Below, piece after piece: positions 12,419-24,105 of a stretch of 64,000 nt of DNA. Every line of letters begins with the position of its first letter. The stretch's first letter is position 1. A program made the position numbers and the translations under genes. The stretch is from Linnemannia elongata (Eukaryota > Mortierellomycota > Mortierellomycetes > Mortierellales > Mortierellaceae). The notes beneath the pieces were generated by a model. That model did not search any database. It worked only from the letters and a program-made list of their open reading frames with translations, and was not told the DNA's origin. Location: positions 1,674,001 to 1,738,000 of the forward strand of contig JAXBDG010000010.1 in NCBI GenBank assembly GCA_036320915.1, read 5' to 3'.

Positions 12419-14755
12419 TTATTTATCCTTCCCGCCTGCATTGCTATTGCTGCCTCCGACTTTGTCCAGCGCCGATAACAGACCCATATAATCTGGTTCC
12501 GAAAGTCTGTCCACCGCCGCCGCCGCCGATGCAGCTTCACCTCCTTGCTCAGACTTTGGTCCCGAGATGGAAGACCAAGTGCGTTGGAGATCCGAAATAC
12601 CTTTGTTTGGCAAGAATTGGGCTCGAATGTCAGCCCAGAGAGTGCCATGTCTCCTGACGCCCTGTTGCAGCAACAAAATCTCGTTCTCGGACCATCCTTG
12701 TACAGGACTCTCCTTGTCGTCGAGATCTCCAGATGCGATAGAAAAAGGATCACCCAAAGCTGCTGCTACTACCTTGTTTCCTTTGGGGATGGTGGAGATG
12801 TGCTCCCAGCAGCTCTGGCACTGCTTGGGCGTGAAAGGCAGACTGGTCTGAGGAGCGATCAAATTCTTCGTGCTCGTTGCTGTAGTCGACGATCCGACGG
12901 CATATTCCTGCTCCAGCGCATGTGCGATTTTATCCCAGTCCAGCTCAAAATCCGCCCGTTGGACACCCTGCTTCTCCTGGAGAACAATCTCGTTCAAAGT
13001 CCGAATCCGGTCAAGAGTCCATTCAGAACGGATGAGGGGTTGTTGATGATCTCCACGTGTCGACTCTTCGGTCTCGGTCGAGACAAAGGACATCTTGATA
13101 AGGAGCGGGTCTGCCAGCTCTGCGACGATGGCGTCCGCGAGTGACTCCTTGGACTCGAACAACCGGATCTGAGACGTTGGTGCAGAAGATGATGAGGACG
13201 GGATAAAGGTAATGGTGTTGTTGGGCATGGTGGCGAGCTTGCCTTGACTGGGGTTGAGAACAGACCGGATCGAGGATCGGAAAAACTTGTCGCACTGGGC
13301 CTCGGTCCTGTGGCGCATCCATCTCGCAATCTCCTTGGAATGCGACAACTCCTCACACGCTGCCTGCAGTTCCTCCGCACTTTTCAACTTGGCTCCGCTC
13401 ACGTCACGCTTCTGCTGACTGAAATACTTCCACAGCATCCAGTACTGGAACCGCTCGAACCGATGCCAGGATTTAGATTGAGCCGACTTGTCGCCATCAT
13501 GCAGGTTCCAGAGCCCCTTCCACCGACGCTGACACTGCACAGGCGAATGGCTCCCCAGGGCCACCGAGATCTCGGTCCAGTACCGCCTCTGCTGTTCCTG
13601 GTCCAGAGCCACTCCCTGGCTGCTCTCACTGAAAGGCTTGGTCAAGATGTTCAGGATGTCAGGTTGGGTTTGACTCAGAGCCAAGATCTTGCGAGCCATC
13701 ACCACGTCGTCCTCCAGACCCCAATTAACCCCCGTCCGCTGAAAGGTCCTAAACTCCGTCGCAACCTTGGTAGGCGTGAGTGGTGTCCTGGGCAATGCAG
13801 GCGTGATCCATTGGTCCAGCAACGAATCCGCATGTGCCGCAACAGCCTTCCAGTTCTCGCCATACAACTCAACCGACCGCTGGATCGCCCTCCGGACGAG
13901 ATGGTCGTTCTCCCGCAGAGTGTTTGCAGCCGCCAAAGACTTGAGACTGTTGTATTTCCATTGAAGTCTCACCCTATTAAACGGCCCTCCAGAGTTCTTC
14001 CTAGGACGCTCGACCGATGGATCCTCTATCGCTGCTGCTCCTGCTTCAGGTGATTCCAGCGTGATGCCGGCAGCCTTCAAGACCTCAGCAGGGGCAAAGG
14101 CAGTTGGGGTCTTCCAGGGCTCATCCATCAGTCTATACTTCTCAATCTGCGCAAACGACAACTTCTCAACCTCGACCAAATACACCAACCGATCCTGTAA
14201 CGCCAGATTGGGTTGTCCATTAGGGAGTCTCCAGGCCTTGAGGGCCGGGTCGAGGTGGGTATGGTATCGATGATGGGCTTTAGAATGAGGTAGATTCAGG
14301 GCAGCGTCGATGTCCTTCCATGGGGTTTTTGCTCGGACGAGTCGGAGAATCTCCTTGTCGACTTCTTTGCTGTCCATGATCCTGTTCAAACGGACCTGTC
14401 CTGTCACGGAGTTTGGCTGTTGTGAGGTTTGATCCAAAGGTGTTGTTGTTGAACTAGTGGCTTTGGGTCGTTGTGCTTTCCTGCGGGTATCGGGTTTAGA
14501 GATCTTGTGGCTCGACTGTGGCCCACGTGTTGGTGCTGAGGAAGAAGCTTCTGCAACAGTTGACGTTGCCTGCGGTTGATCCTTTGCGAGTCTTGCGGAG
14601 AGATGGAATCGGGAGACGGACTGTTGTTGATGCAAGTGGATCCATGGGCGAGACTTTGTAAGGATAGCTGTAGACGAGGAAGGAATGTACAGTTGTTGTT
14701 GTCGTGCGAGATTCAGCGACATGAATTGCCGTGCGAGCTGCTGCTGTCTGCTCAT
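12419..14755 (-). CDS. Myb/SANT-like multi-repeat protein
   Basis: Single exon, 778 aa, from the first in-frame ATG (14755, MSRQQQLARQF); the open frame upstream to about 14860 has no ATG. The first 60 residues are Arg/Gln/Ser/Leu-rich without acidic residues and contain SRFHLSARLAK, which resembles a mitochondrial presequence. A Ser/Thr/Gln linker follows, then several helix-turn-helix-like units typical of divergent Myb/SANT repeats: TPWKDIDAALNLPHSK, ENWKAVAAHADSLLDQW, YWTEISVALGSHSPVQCQRR followed by WKGLWNLH, RSEWTLDRIRTLNEIV with FTPKQCQSCWEHI, and GWSENEILLLQQGVRRHG with LWADIRAQF. Repeats of this kind bind DNA or histone tails. Target and compartment are unknown: the N-terminus argues for mitochondria, the fold for nucleic-acid binding. 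The long open frames antisense to this gene are shadows. Confidence 0.85.
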   Translation of the reverse strand: MSRQQQLARQFMSLNLARQQQLYIPSSSTAILTKSRPWIHLHQQQSVSRFHLSARLAKDQPQATSTVAEASSSAPTRGPQSSHKISKPDTRRKAQRPKATSSTTTPLDQTSQQPNSVTGQVRLNRIMDSKEVDKEILRLVRAKTPWKDIDAALNLPHSKAHHRYHTHLDPALKAWRLPNGQPNLALQDRLVYLVEVEKLSFAQIEKYRLMDEPWKTPTAFAPAEVLKAAGITLESPEAGAAAIEDPSVERPRKNSGGPFNRVRLQWKYNSLKSLAAANTLRENDHLVRRAIQRSVELYGENWKAVAAHADSLLDQWITPALPRTPLTPTKVATEFRTFQRTGVNWGLEDDVVMARKILALSQTQPDILNILTKPFSESSQGVALDQEQQRRYWTEISVALGSHSPVQCQRRWKGLWNLHDGDKSAQSKSWHRFERFQYWMLWKYFSQQKRDVSGAKLKSAEELQAACEELSHSKEIARWMRHRTEAQCDKFFRSSIRSVLNPSQGKLATMPNNTITFIPSSSSSAPTSQIRLFESKESLADAIVAELADPLLIKMSFVSTETEESTRGDHQQPLIRSEWTLDRIRTLNEIVLQEKQGVQRADFELDWDKIAHALEQEYAVGSSTTATSTKNLIAPQTSLPFTPKQCQSCWEHISTIPKGNKVVAAALGDPFSIASGDLDDKESPVQGWSENEILLLQQGVRRHGTLWADIRAQFLPNKGISDLQRTWSSISGPKSEQGGEAASAAAAVDRLSEPDYMGLLSALDKVGGSNSNAGGKDK

Positions 14756-15609
14756 GTCGTTCCTGGACCCTGGTTTCTGATGTTGGCAGTTAGTTGTGTT
14801 AATGAGGGTGTGCTGATCGTGGCCGAGAATAAAGAGCAGCAGGACAAACGCGGCAGACACTGGCAGTCACGGTTTCAGCGATTCCGAGCACTGATCAAAT
14901 CTTTTGTTCAGGTCTTGACGCGTTCACAGCAATAAGCTTTTTCTGTACCTGAATTCCTTCAGCCCTCCTCGTCCACTGCCGAGTCATCAACAACTTTAGG
15001 ATCGATTTTTTTATATTCCCGTCAGGTCATGACCGATTCAACCGTCAACATCTACTCTCAAAAAGTGAAAAAGAACGCTCTCGGCAAAGACCATCAAACA
15101 GGTGGGCTATTCACATGTTACAAAAAAAAATCATAGGGTAAGAGAGGCTAAGCGGTGAGGCAGACTTGCGCCATCTCCTTCTGCGAGAGATTTCAATCAA
15201 GAAAACAAATGCACGTCCCTCGCTCAAGGTGCAAAAAAAGACAACCACAACAAGGATATAAGAGATCATGCACGCAAGTACGTCCGCTAAACAATAGCGC
15301 TAGTGGCAATTAAGAGGGTGGTTTTACGTTGTGTTAGATTTTCGATACTTTTGGTTGTTGTTTATTTGACAAAGGTTGTTGTAAGCAAGTTGATATTAGT
15401 TTATGGAAGAACAATGAGAAAGAAAATGCAGAATGGGCTACAAGCCAGGAAGGGAACGGGCAACGGACAGAAAAGTGGAAGGTAAGGTGTCCAGGAAACA
15501 AACAGACGAACACTTTCGAATGTTTTTCTGACAGTACAAAAGAGTGGTATATGGCGTTTGTCGCTGTTATGTGTAAAAGGAAAGGGCTGGAGGGGGAGGG
15601 AAGAAGAAT
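14756..15609. other. Intergenic: Myb-like promoter and 7TM-A 3' flank
   Basis: No gene resolved. A 60-residue frame on plus (15303-15485) has no homology features I can see and no Kozak-like context. Confidence 0.5.
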
Positions 15610-17127
15610 CTACAGGGACGAAAACTCGTCAGGGGATGGAACATAGCGAGAGGAACCGGGATCGCCGAATCGGGAAGATCGCACTTCGAACCGCGTTGGG
15701 GTCACTGGTTCGATAAACCTTGACGCGCGAACTCCCTCCCCATACCGTGTAGGAGGCAGAGCGTCAGTGATGTAGCGGGAGGCGGTATCGTCAAGGCCAA
15801 AGCTCGACAATGAAGGGCTGTTCTCGGCGCTGCGAGCAAGGCTCATTCGGTGATACTCCTCAACATAGGATTCGACCGTGATCGACAAATGAGACTCGAG
15901 AGGGCTAACCTGCTTCTCGATTGCGGTCAGATGGTAGCCGCTGTTGATGCCATTGCTGCCACGGTTTCCAGTTCCGTTCCTATCCCTGGTTGACCGTCCT
16001 GGTCCAGAGGCACTTTTACCACCGCGAGAGGTGACCCAATGGATCGTGATGGCGTTCAGGGTAACATCGGCGGTGCAGCAGGAGAGGCAGATCAACCCCC
16101 GCTCCCATCCCTGGGCGGTGATCAAAGATGCCACGTTGCCAGTACTGATGATCAAGGACATGACACATCCCATCAAGGTTCTGCGGGCAACATCACGAAG
16201 CTTTCCTTTGGAGGGTCCCTGGAGCAATGAGGTTGTGCTCATCAATGGCCGGATGAAGAGAAAAGTCAACCAGCAAGAGACAAAGATATCGTAAAAGATC
16301 AGGGGGTACGTGGCCGCTTCTCCGAGACCAATATCACAGTGCCCTAACCGGTGATCCGGGACGAAGTCCGTTTGGCCCAGTTGGTTAATGCGTGCATGTC
16401 GGAATACGATCATGAGAGTAATGACGGCGATATACGGCAGCAGGAGAAACATGTTGACCTTGTACAGCTATTTGATTATTGAAGTAATGAGCGTCATTCA
16501 GTTACAAAACATCCTATGGCTAGTTCCCCATTGTTTTGTACGAATTAATAGTCATTGGGGGACATAAATGGACTTACGAAAAAGTCGCGACGTGTTGACC
16601 CAACGGCAGTAACGACATAGACCTTCTCCATCAAGAAGAGGTAGATAATGATCTTGGAAGAAGCGTAGAGGGTGATGCAGGAAAAGATTGACAGATTGCA
16701 GGACAGCGGGTTCCTGTTGTTGGTCTGAACCAAAAGGGTGGCCACGAACGAGAAGCCCCATGATACCAGGTACAGGGCAATTACCAGACCACGGGCATAG
16801 TTGATCGTACCCCACCTTGTTCCTGCAGTCTTACGACCAAAGAGTAAGGCCATGACCGAAATGCATGACAACGAGATGAAGAGCGACAGGGACTCTACGT
16901 GGACAATAAGGAGGTAGGGGGAAGGCAGGTGATGAGGGACAGGGGATAAGGCGAACGTTAGAAATAAGCATGGGTCTGTTCCTGTATCTCGAAGGTTGGG
17001 ATGCAGGGGTGGCTCAAACGCGGCGCATTTGTTGGAAGTTGTTTGCTGTGGAGCCTGTTGATGTGTTTATGTATTCATGCAGTTGTATTTCTTGCGTAAC
17101 CAAGTGATCGATAGGAAGGGTTGTTGC

Positions 17128-17181
<54 letters not shown>

Positions 17182-17534
17182 GCTGTTTTGCGTGTTCATA
17201 AGGGATGAGAGGGCGGAGTGTTGTCCATATAACCCAATTAAGAAGAAAAATAGGGGGTTGAAGCATTGAACGATGTCGATTTCTCGACTATCAGTACTCG
17301 AGGCTGAGGGGTTGTTGCTGCTGTGTGGGCAAAGTGCCAGCCGCGTGCGCCTGTTGTTGCGATCGGGTTATGTCTCATGTCGAACCCTCGTCTGGGCCAA
17401 GACAACTTTTGGCATTACTGGTTCTGCTCCTGAATGAGTTTCAAGGTGCAATGAGGAAGTGGGGACAGTAAAGGGGTTGCGAGGATTGAGAGTCGATGTA
17501 TACCTTCCCAGTCTGGTTTGAATAATTCCGGCAT
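15610..17534 (-). CDS. Seven-transmembrane protein A (tandem paralogue family)
   Basis: Three exons: 17534-17504, 16894-16578, 16467-15610, phases 1 and 0, 401 aa. The 31-nt first exon encodes MPELFKPDWE; the same start, spacing and phase recur in paralogue B. Seven hydrophobic helices are visible: about 13-30, 42-64, 75-98, 122-139, 167-190, 213-232 and 239-261. Shared motifs are LLFGRKTAG and NYARGLVIALY (around TM1-2), FLMEKVYVVTAVG (end of TM3), LLQGPSKGKLRDVARRTL (loop 5-6) and CTADVTLNAITIHWVTSRGG (TM7). The cytosolic tail of about 140 residues is Ser/Arg/Gly-rich with a short conserved block (EKQV.PLESH then VESYVEEYH). Topology suggests a GPCR-like receptor or other 7TM integral protein. 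It matches no named fungal receptor class I can recognise, so function is unassigned. Intron 1 (609 nt) holds a (TGT)n repeat. Confidence 0.88.
17128..17181. repeat. Trinucleotide microsatellite (TGT)n, about 18 copies
   Basis: Perfect TGT/ACA run inside intron 1 of 7TM protein A. It is intronic, so it does not encode a polypeptide repeat. Confidence 0.95.
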
Positions 17535-18368
17535 GAGAATGGTTATATATCGTACAGCGAGGAAGAGTGGTGAAATCTGGGTGCCTGTAAATACAGGAGG
17601 GTGGGGGGTGCGCTCGAAAGAGCCGAGGTGGGAGTGCGTGAGGGTGAAAAATGAATGAGGAGATAGAGAGTTGTGAGAGTGGATCGGACGAGGGCGAACT
17701 GAGGAGGAGTTCCGTCCCAGGGGTGAAGGTGAAAGAGGAAAAGGAGGGGAGGTGAGGTGAGAGTGGCAAGACGAAAGGAGGCAGGGATTGGCGAAAAGGA
17801 GAAAGAAAGAGTGAAAGAACAGAGAGAAAGAGAAAGAAACAAGAAAGCTAAAGAAAGAAACAAGAAAGTTGGGGAACATGAAAGACGGAGTGGATGAAAA
17901 TACAGTTGGTCAATCCTTTATTCCATTGTGTGTGTGTGTCAATGGAGTGGTGAGAGCAATTGAATTGAGGCAGGGTTGAGGACGGATGGAAGGAAGAACT
18001 TTTGTTTTTTGTCTTTTCAGTTATTCAATTGGGTTTAATAGTGTGCTTGTTTGTGCATCTGTGAGTCTTTGTAAATAAATGTGCGTATGTGCTTGTGTGA
18101 TGTAAGGGCGCTGGGTTCGATGGACCGGGACACTTCGCACTTGCATGATCCAATGAACCCAGACGCAGTCTGACGGAGATGGCGCTATTGCTATAATGGT
18201 GTTCGTACTCTCAGACCCTCTTTCCTTCTCTCGCTGTCTACTCTGCCGTATGAAATATGCCAATTTCAACAGCGAAGTGGCGAAGGAAGGAGCGGAAGAG
18301 GCGAGAAGGGGCGAGAAGGGGCGATAATAGAGAAGTGGCGAAAATAGAGAAGAGGACGGACCATCTCC

Positions 18369-18426
<58 letters not shown>

Positions 18427-21400
18427 TACTCCTCTCCTCCGGCCTCTCTCTCTCAGTCGACATCTTTTCAATTTAATGGATGAAGGGCAAAGAACAATTA
18501 GCGGAACAACAACCGCTCTATCCTTCATTTACATTCGTTCGTTCCCTTTTTATTCTCTATTTTGTGCGAAAGAGGAGTGATAGTGAAAGAAAACCTTAAC
18601 ATCTTCCCTGTTTGAATTCACACACACAAACACAAACACAAACAAACACATACAACGTCCCATATGGGTGCATTGGATCCGACTCTGATAGAAAAACTTC
18701 GCATCCTCAAATGTGCACACGAAAAGAGAGAGTGAGAAAACACAAAAAGAGTGGACAGCAATAAAGAAAAATGAGAGCACTCCTCTCTCTTTTTTTCATT
18801 TACTCTGATCTTTGTCCACTCCCTTTCTCTCCCTCCTCCGTCTACACGCAATACCGCACCACCCACCCATTTTTTTTTATTTTTTTTTTGTACTCACCTG
18901 TCCTCTTGCCCGAGGAAGAAATCAACAACCACACCTTGAGCACTGTTCGTAATCAATGAAAAACAAATAATCAGACTGATAATATACTCCAACCCCTAGC
19001 AACCCCCTATCTATCCCCTCTATCCTACACATTAGCAAAGCAACGATTCCATAAAAAAAGATGATCGCCGTCAGTTAGCATTTATGGTAGTTTCCCGAGC
19101 CCTCTCAGCCTGGTTGTACTTTTACTCGTCATCTCATTTACGCGCGTGCAGTTGCACTTCTTCTGGCTCCAGTTCCCTACAATGGGGTGTCGCATACCTT
19201 TGAACCAACCATTCACATTGAAATGCTCAGTTCATTAACAAGAACACAATAAAGAGGTCGTTTATTTTGACTCGCCCTGCTGACAATTGAGGGGATGCTT
19301 GTGTATTCTGCGTGATTGACCAATGGTGAATGTCAAAACCTTGATTGTCAACAGTGGATGGTCACTTACTATAGCAGTGTAGTCGGGCAAGCGAGCACCA
19401 TTGGCATTTGTTTCATAGCAACGATATTCTACTACACGAACCACATCCCCATGATCTTGGTTACTTTAGCGCCGAAAATCCGAATTGCCGTTTCCTATTT
19501 TGCGTGATCGTTCTTTACCTTTATGAACAATGAAAGGAGGAAGTGTGCTTAAAAGTGGCACCCAGTTGTATGCTATACGAAGGGTCGATAGGTAGACATC
19601 AAGCCCCTAGTAAGGGAGCTGCCTCGTGCCACGTTCGCCTTTGTTCTAGCGTGTTCAAAAAGACAGGGCGAGTAGCCATTTATGACGACAAAGGAGGAAT
19701 AAGAAGGGAAGGAAAAACGCGTCGAGTTTCGATCGGTTAATACTCTGCCCCTCCTACAGTGCTGATCACTCAAAAGCTACAAGTTTGCATCCACGCCCGC
19801 ATTGATCCCATCAGTCCTTTTCAGGAACACTAATTCTTATCAGTCTCACCCACTGATCACTCACACACTTTGTACGCCCTCGAAGTCTCAGGCTACTAAT
19901 TGTTGATGCTGATGTTTCTTGCTCGACTACCTACATTTTCACCTGTTCTTTTCCACGGGGACCACAGTTTCGGTAAAGAAGACGCTCTTCTCAGGAACCA
20001 AAAACTTGCTTTCCTCCTCTATTTACTGAACCCAAAAACTAATAAAAATCATGAATCAAGAAAAAAATGTAAGGGAGTAAAGAAAAAAACCAAAATGTAC
20101 TTCGATATTTGTACATTTGCTGCGAATGTTCGAACACAGAGGACGAGGACATTGTAACAACCCTATTTTTTTTTTTTTTGTTTGGATTCTTGTATTATCA
20201 AACCCAGACCAATTTTTTTTTTTTCACAGCTTCATTACTTCTATTTTATATCGATCTTCTCCCAATCCAGAGGATTGCCGAAGGAGCAGAAAGACGTTCA
20301 GACGAAGGGCCAGGTTTCCTTTTCTTTCCTTCAAAAAGCATCTATACTCACATGGTGTGCCCAGCTACCTCCGTAACGTTCATGTACAGAAGGTACAGTA
20401 CGATGCCATCATTATTAAAAATAACACCAGCTTTCCAACTCCCTTCATCGTCCATCTGTGGGGTCAAAAGGAATGTGGATGGATGATACAGACCCTTCTA
20501 CAATTCATTCGTCCGTGTGTCCTCCTCCTCAGCCACAAATATCCTTTTCTTCGCACCTTTCTTCACACCACAGGAAACCATAAATTACCCATAAAACTTC
20601 ACTAAAACGAATTATATCCTCACTACCTCCCCTACTCGCCCTGGTTGGTTTTTACCCTTAGGTTTGCACAACGGACAATTGCTGAGCAATTCTAATTGCC
20701 TATCCCCATTGTCTGTCTACCTTAGGGTTCACCATGATCAAACAATAGAAGCAGAGAAAAAAATACGAGCACAAGAATTACAGTTCCAAGCTAGTCCGGT
20801 CCCCTTGCTCTTCAACAGGTCGGATGTAACGGAAAAAATAATAACAACCGATCGAGTGTTTACGTGAAAAAATAATTCTTGCAAACAACGTCTAGGTCTA
20901 AACCAGACCCTAATTCTCACCTTACCCTTGACACCAATGTTCTTGTTTTTTTTGGTTTGCGTGCAGTTCATCTTTTTGATATTCTAGTGTGGTATGTTTG
21001 CGTGGTACCTATGAAAAGTTTCCTATATCTGGATAACGCTTCACATGAGGGGTAACCATAAACCGGTTACGATTCTTCTAGTGCCAACAAACAAATCAGT
21101 AACCTCAACAACTCAAAAACACTGCCAAATACTGCAGACACAATACCACAACCATAACCACAACCACAACCACAATCTCAACCAAAAAGAATAAAATAGA
21201 TGGAGGGACCGGAGTAACAATTAAGAAAGGGCTATTCCTCCCGTCCCTCGTCGTCTTCGGGACCCCATCTCTTTTTTGCCTTTTTTGCCCTGCCTCATTT
21301 TTAAAACATGTATGCACACAAAAGACACAGAGGCGGGTCCATCGCTCTTTGGACACATGCATGCAGCGAAAAAGAGAGAGGGAGGGAGAGAGAGAGAGAG

Positions 21401-21646
21401 GGTCGAAATAAGCGGAAACGAAACAGGTGCGGACAGAAAAAAAACTAGTGAGCATGGTGGTTTTTGGGTGTGTATTGGTTTATTAATTTTAGAAGTAAAT
21501 GCAAAGAAATGAACAAAGAGAAGAAAGATGTGTATATGCAAGGAAGGGAGCGTGAAGGCTGTGAGAGAGTGTGAGACTACATGGCGGAGGTATGAAGATC
21601 AATAGGGGGAGGATGGGTGGGAATAGTAAAGATCTTGTAATTGTCT
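17535..21646. other. Gene-poor 4.1-kb spacer between 7TM-A and 7TM-B
   Basis: The first several hundred bases past 17534 are the upstream region of gene A (pyrimidine-rich on its sense strand). A (TC)n run lies near 18374-18423. Around 19262-19450 on minus is a non-repetitive exon-like stretch discussed under findings. I could not assemble a gene with a start codon. Confidence 0.5.
18374..18423. repeat. Dinucleotide microsatellite (TC)n, about 24-25 copies
   Basis: Uninterrupted TC/GA run upstream of 7TM gene A. Low-complexity frames reading through it (Ser/Leu or Arg/Glu repeats) are artefacts. Confidence 0.95.
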
Positions 21647-23535
21647 TTAAAGAGGAGAGCTTAACTCGCCATAGCGGGATGAGCTAGGCTCCCCATACCG
21701 CGAAGTATTGGTCTCACCATACCGCGTCGTGACCGGCAGGATATCATCACCATACCGGTCTCTACCAGTGTTTCCGTACCGTGGCGAGGCGACAGTCGAA
21801 CTGCTTGAGCCGCCGCCATAGTGCATCTGATGGTACTCTTCCACGTAGGACTCGACCGTAACCGACATGTGCGACTCCAAAGGAGCAACTTGCTTCTCGG
21901 CAGCCGTCAAATGATATCCGCTATGGACCCCGTTGTTGCCGGCATTATAACCGGTGCCGGGTCTCTCCCTTGTCGACTTGGCGGTGCCCACAACACGTCC
22001 ACCACCACGGGAGGTGACCCAATGGATGGTGATGGCGTTCAGAGTCACATCGGCAGTACAGGAGGACAGACAGATCAAGCCACGCTCGTAACCCTTGAAG
22101 ATGACTAGGGACGAGATGTTGCCCGTACTGAGGATCAAAGAGATGACACAGCCCAAGAGGGTTCTACGGGCAACATCACGCAGCTTGCCCTTGGAGGGGC
22201 CCTGAAGCAACGAGGTGGAGCTCATGAGGGGGCGGATGAACAAGAAGGTCAACCAGCACGAGACAAAGATATCGTAAAGGATTAGGGGATAGGCGGCTTG
22301 AGGTCCCAGGCCGATGTAGCACTTTCCACCTTCCTCTGCACGAAGCTCAGAGTTCTGGTAGGCAATCATAAGGGAGATGACGACACTGTAAGGCAACAAC
22401 AAAGCCAAGTTGACCTTGTACAACTATGTATGTAAAAGGGAGAGGGGATAATAGTATTTTGGTGGTCAGCACAACGCGGGTTCGCAAACAATTATAGCCA
22501 GCCTGTGGGAGCTGCTGCCATAATCATCAAATATTGGCGCAACGTAGACAGTCCAACAGAAAAAAATATTGGGTTAAAGTGTCTCCACTTTACAATCAGC
22601 TGAACGTAGTGCAGCGACAGTACTTACGAAAAAGTCTCGACGGGTTGAACCAACAGCAGTGACGACATAGACCTTCTCCATCAGGAAGAGATAGATAACC
22701 ACCTTGGATCCGGCATAGAGAGCAATACAGGTGTATATTGACATGACACAGGAGACAATGTTGTTGTTGTTGGTCTGCACCATCATGGTGGCCATGAAGG
22801 AGAAGCCCCATGAGATCATGTAGAGAGCGATAACAAGACCACGGGCGTAGTTGATCGTGCCCCACTTGGTTCCTGCAGTCTTACGACCAAAGAGTAAGGC
22901 CATGACCGAAATGCATGTCAACGAGATGAACAGGGACACAGATTCTACATAACATGGCAGGGAATTAGTAAGGAAAGGGAAGGATACGTATCAAGTTAGC
23001 TTTTATGAAGTAACAAGTTGAGATAGATTAGAGGTGTTATTCTGAAGTATATTTGACAAGAGTAACGCTAGCAATTGAGGCATTTGAAGAGAGGAAGGAG
23101 AGAGGAGGAAGGGCAGTCTACGGTCCATGCGTTGTCATAGTCCAGAGAGTCGATTGCATTGCATACAAAAAAATAAAAAAAGGGGGGCGGGGGAGTATCG
23201 AAACATAAAAAAATCCGGGAAAAGGGATGGATGCTATTCGCGGGAATATGTTCTTAGCACTGTTCTCTTGCTTGTCTGTTTTCTCAAAAATCGTGAGTTT
23301 GCATTGCTGGGAGAGGTCATGTCTCATTGTCAAAAAAAAGGACAAGATGCCATTCACTTTTCTCTCTCTTGGCGTCGATTGTTGATCCACAATGTTAAGA
23401 AGGAGAAAAGGAGCAAGAGGTGGAAGAGGGAGGTGGTAGTGAGAAAGAGAGTGAGGACGGAAGGGTCGGATTGAACGATCGGAGCGGGTAGAAGGACATA
23501 CCTTCCCAGTCAGGTTTATAGAGCGGCTCTGCCAT
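21647..23535 (-). CDS. Seven-transmembrane protein B (tandem paralogue family)
   Basis: Exons 23535-23502, 22944-22628, 22423-21647, 375 aa, with intron phases identical to paralogue A. The start exon encodes MAEPLYKPDWE. Exon 2 is again exactly 317 nt and is nearly the same protein as in A (FISLTCISVMALLFGRK, NYARGLVIALYMISWGFS, YLFLMEKVYVVTAVGSTRR). Exon 3 supplies TM4-7 (LYKVNLALLLPYSVVISLMI, YPLILYDIFVSCWLTFLF, ISLILSTGNISSLV, GLICLSSCTADVTLNAITIH). It ends in a Tyr/Arg/Gly-rich tail with repeated RYGE units and the conserved EKQVAPLESH and VESYVEEYH block. The stop is at 21647-21649. B is the closer relative of A. Function is unknown; a surface receptor role is inferred from topology and tandem amplification only. 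Confidence 0.88.
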
Positions 23536-24068
23536 GGTAGATTATCGGTATTTTGCTGAGAGAGGAAAGGGAAGAAAGGTGTGCTGTAAGTGATTGGCGA
23601 ATGTGTTGAGTGTTAAGTGAGAGGTCAAAGATGGTGACAGTGAGGGACAGGAAAGTGAGGAGTTCCGGCCCGAGTGAGGCAGAGGAGTGAGTGATTGATC
23701 GGAGCGATAAAGAATGATAAAGAGTGAGAGGGATAAGAGTGCGTGAGAGTCGTGAACGGGTATAGATGAGTGGGAGCAAAGAGAAGGGCGGGAGTGAGAG
23801 GGTTGACCAGGGAACGAAGGAAACGAGAAGGAAAGAGGGAAAGAGGAGGGAAAGAGAGACAGAGAGAGAAGAGTTATGAAGAGAGGAAAAATGAAATGAA
23901 AAGGATGATACTGAGAGACAGAAGAGAGGTGAGAAAAGGCAAAAGGCAAAGCAAAAAAAGCAAAGCGAAGCAACGTAAAGTACAGTACTGCAATTGGCCC
24001 TTAGGGTTCCTGTGATTGTCTGTTTCGGAACGCAGAGTAGAGTTTGCTCGTTGTTATGTTTTTCTTTG

Positions 24069-24105
<37 letters not shown>

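Noticed and set aside
13244..14053. 269-aa open frame on plus
   Set aside because: Antisense shadow of the Myb/SANT-like gene.
17128..17181. Poly-Asn/Thr/Gln frames over the (TGT)n run
   Set aside because: The run is inside an intron of 7TM gene A.
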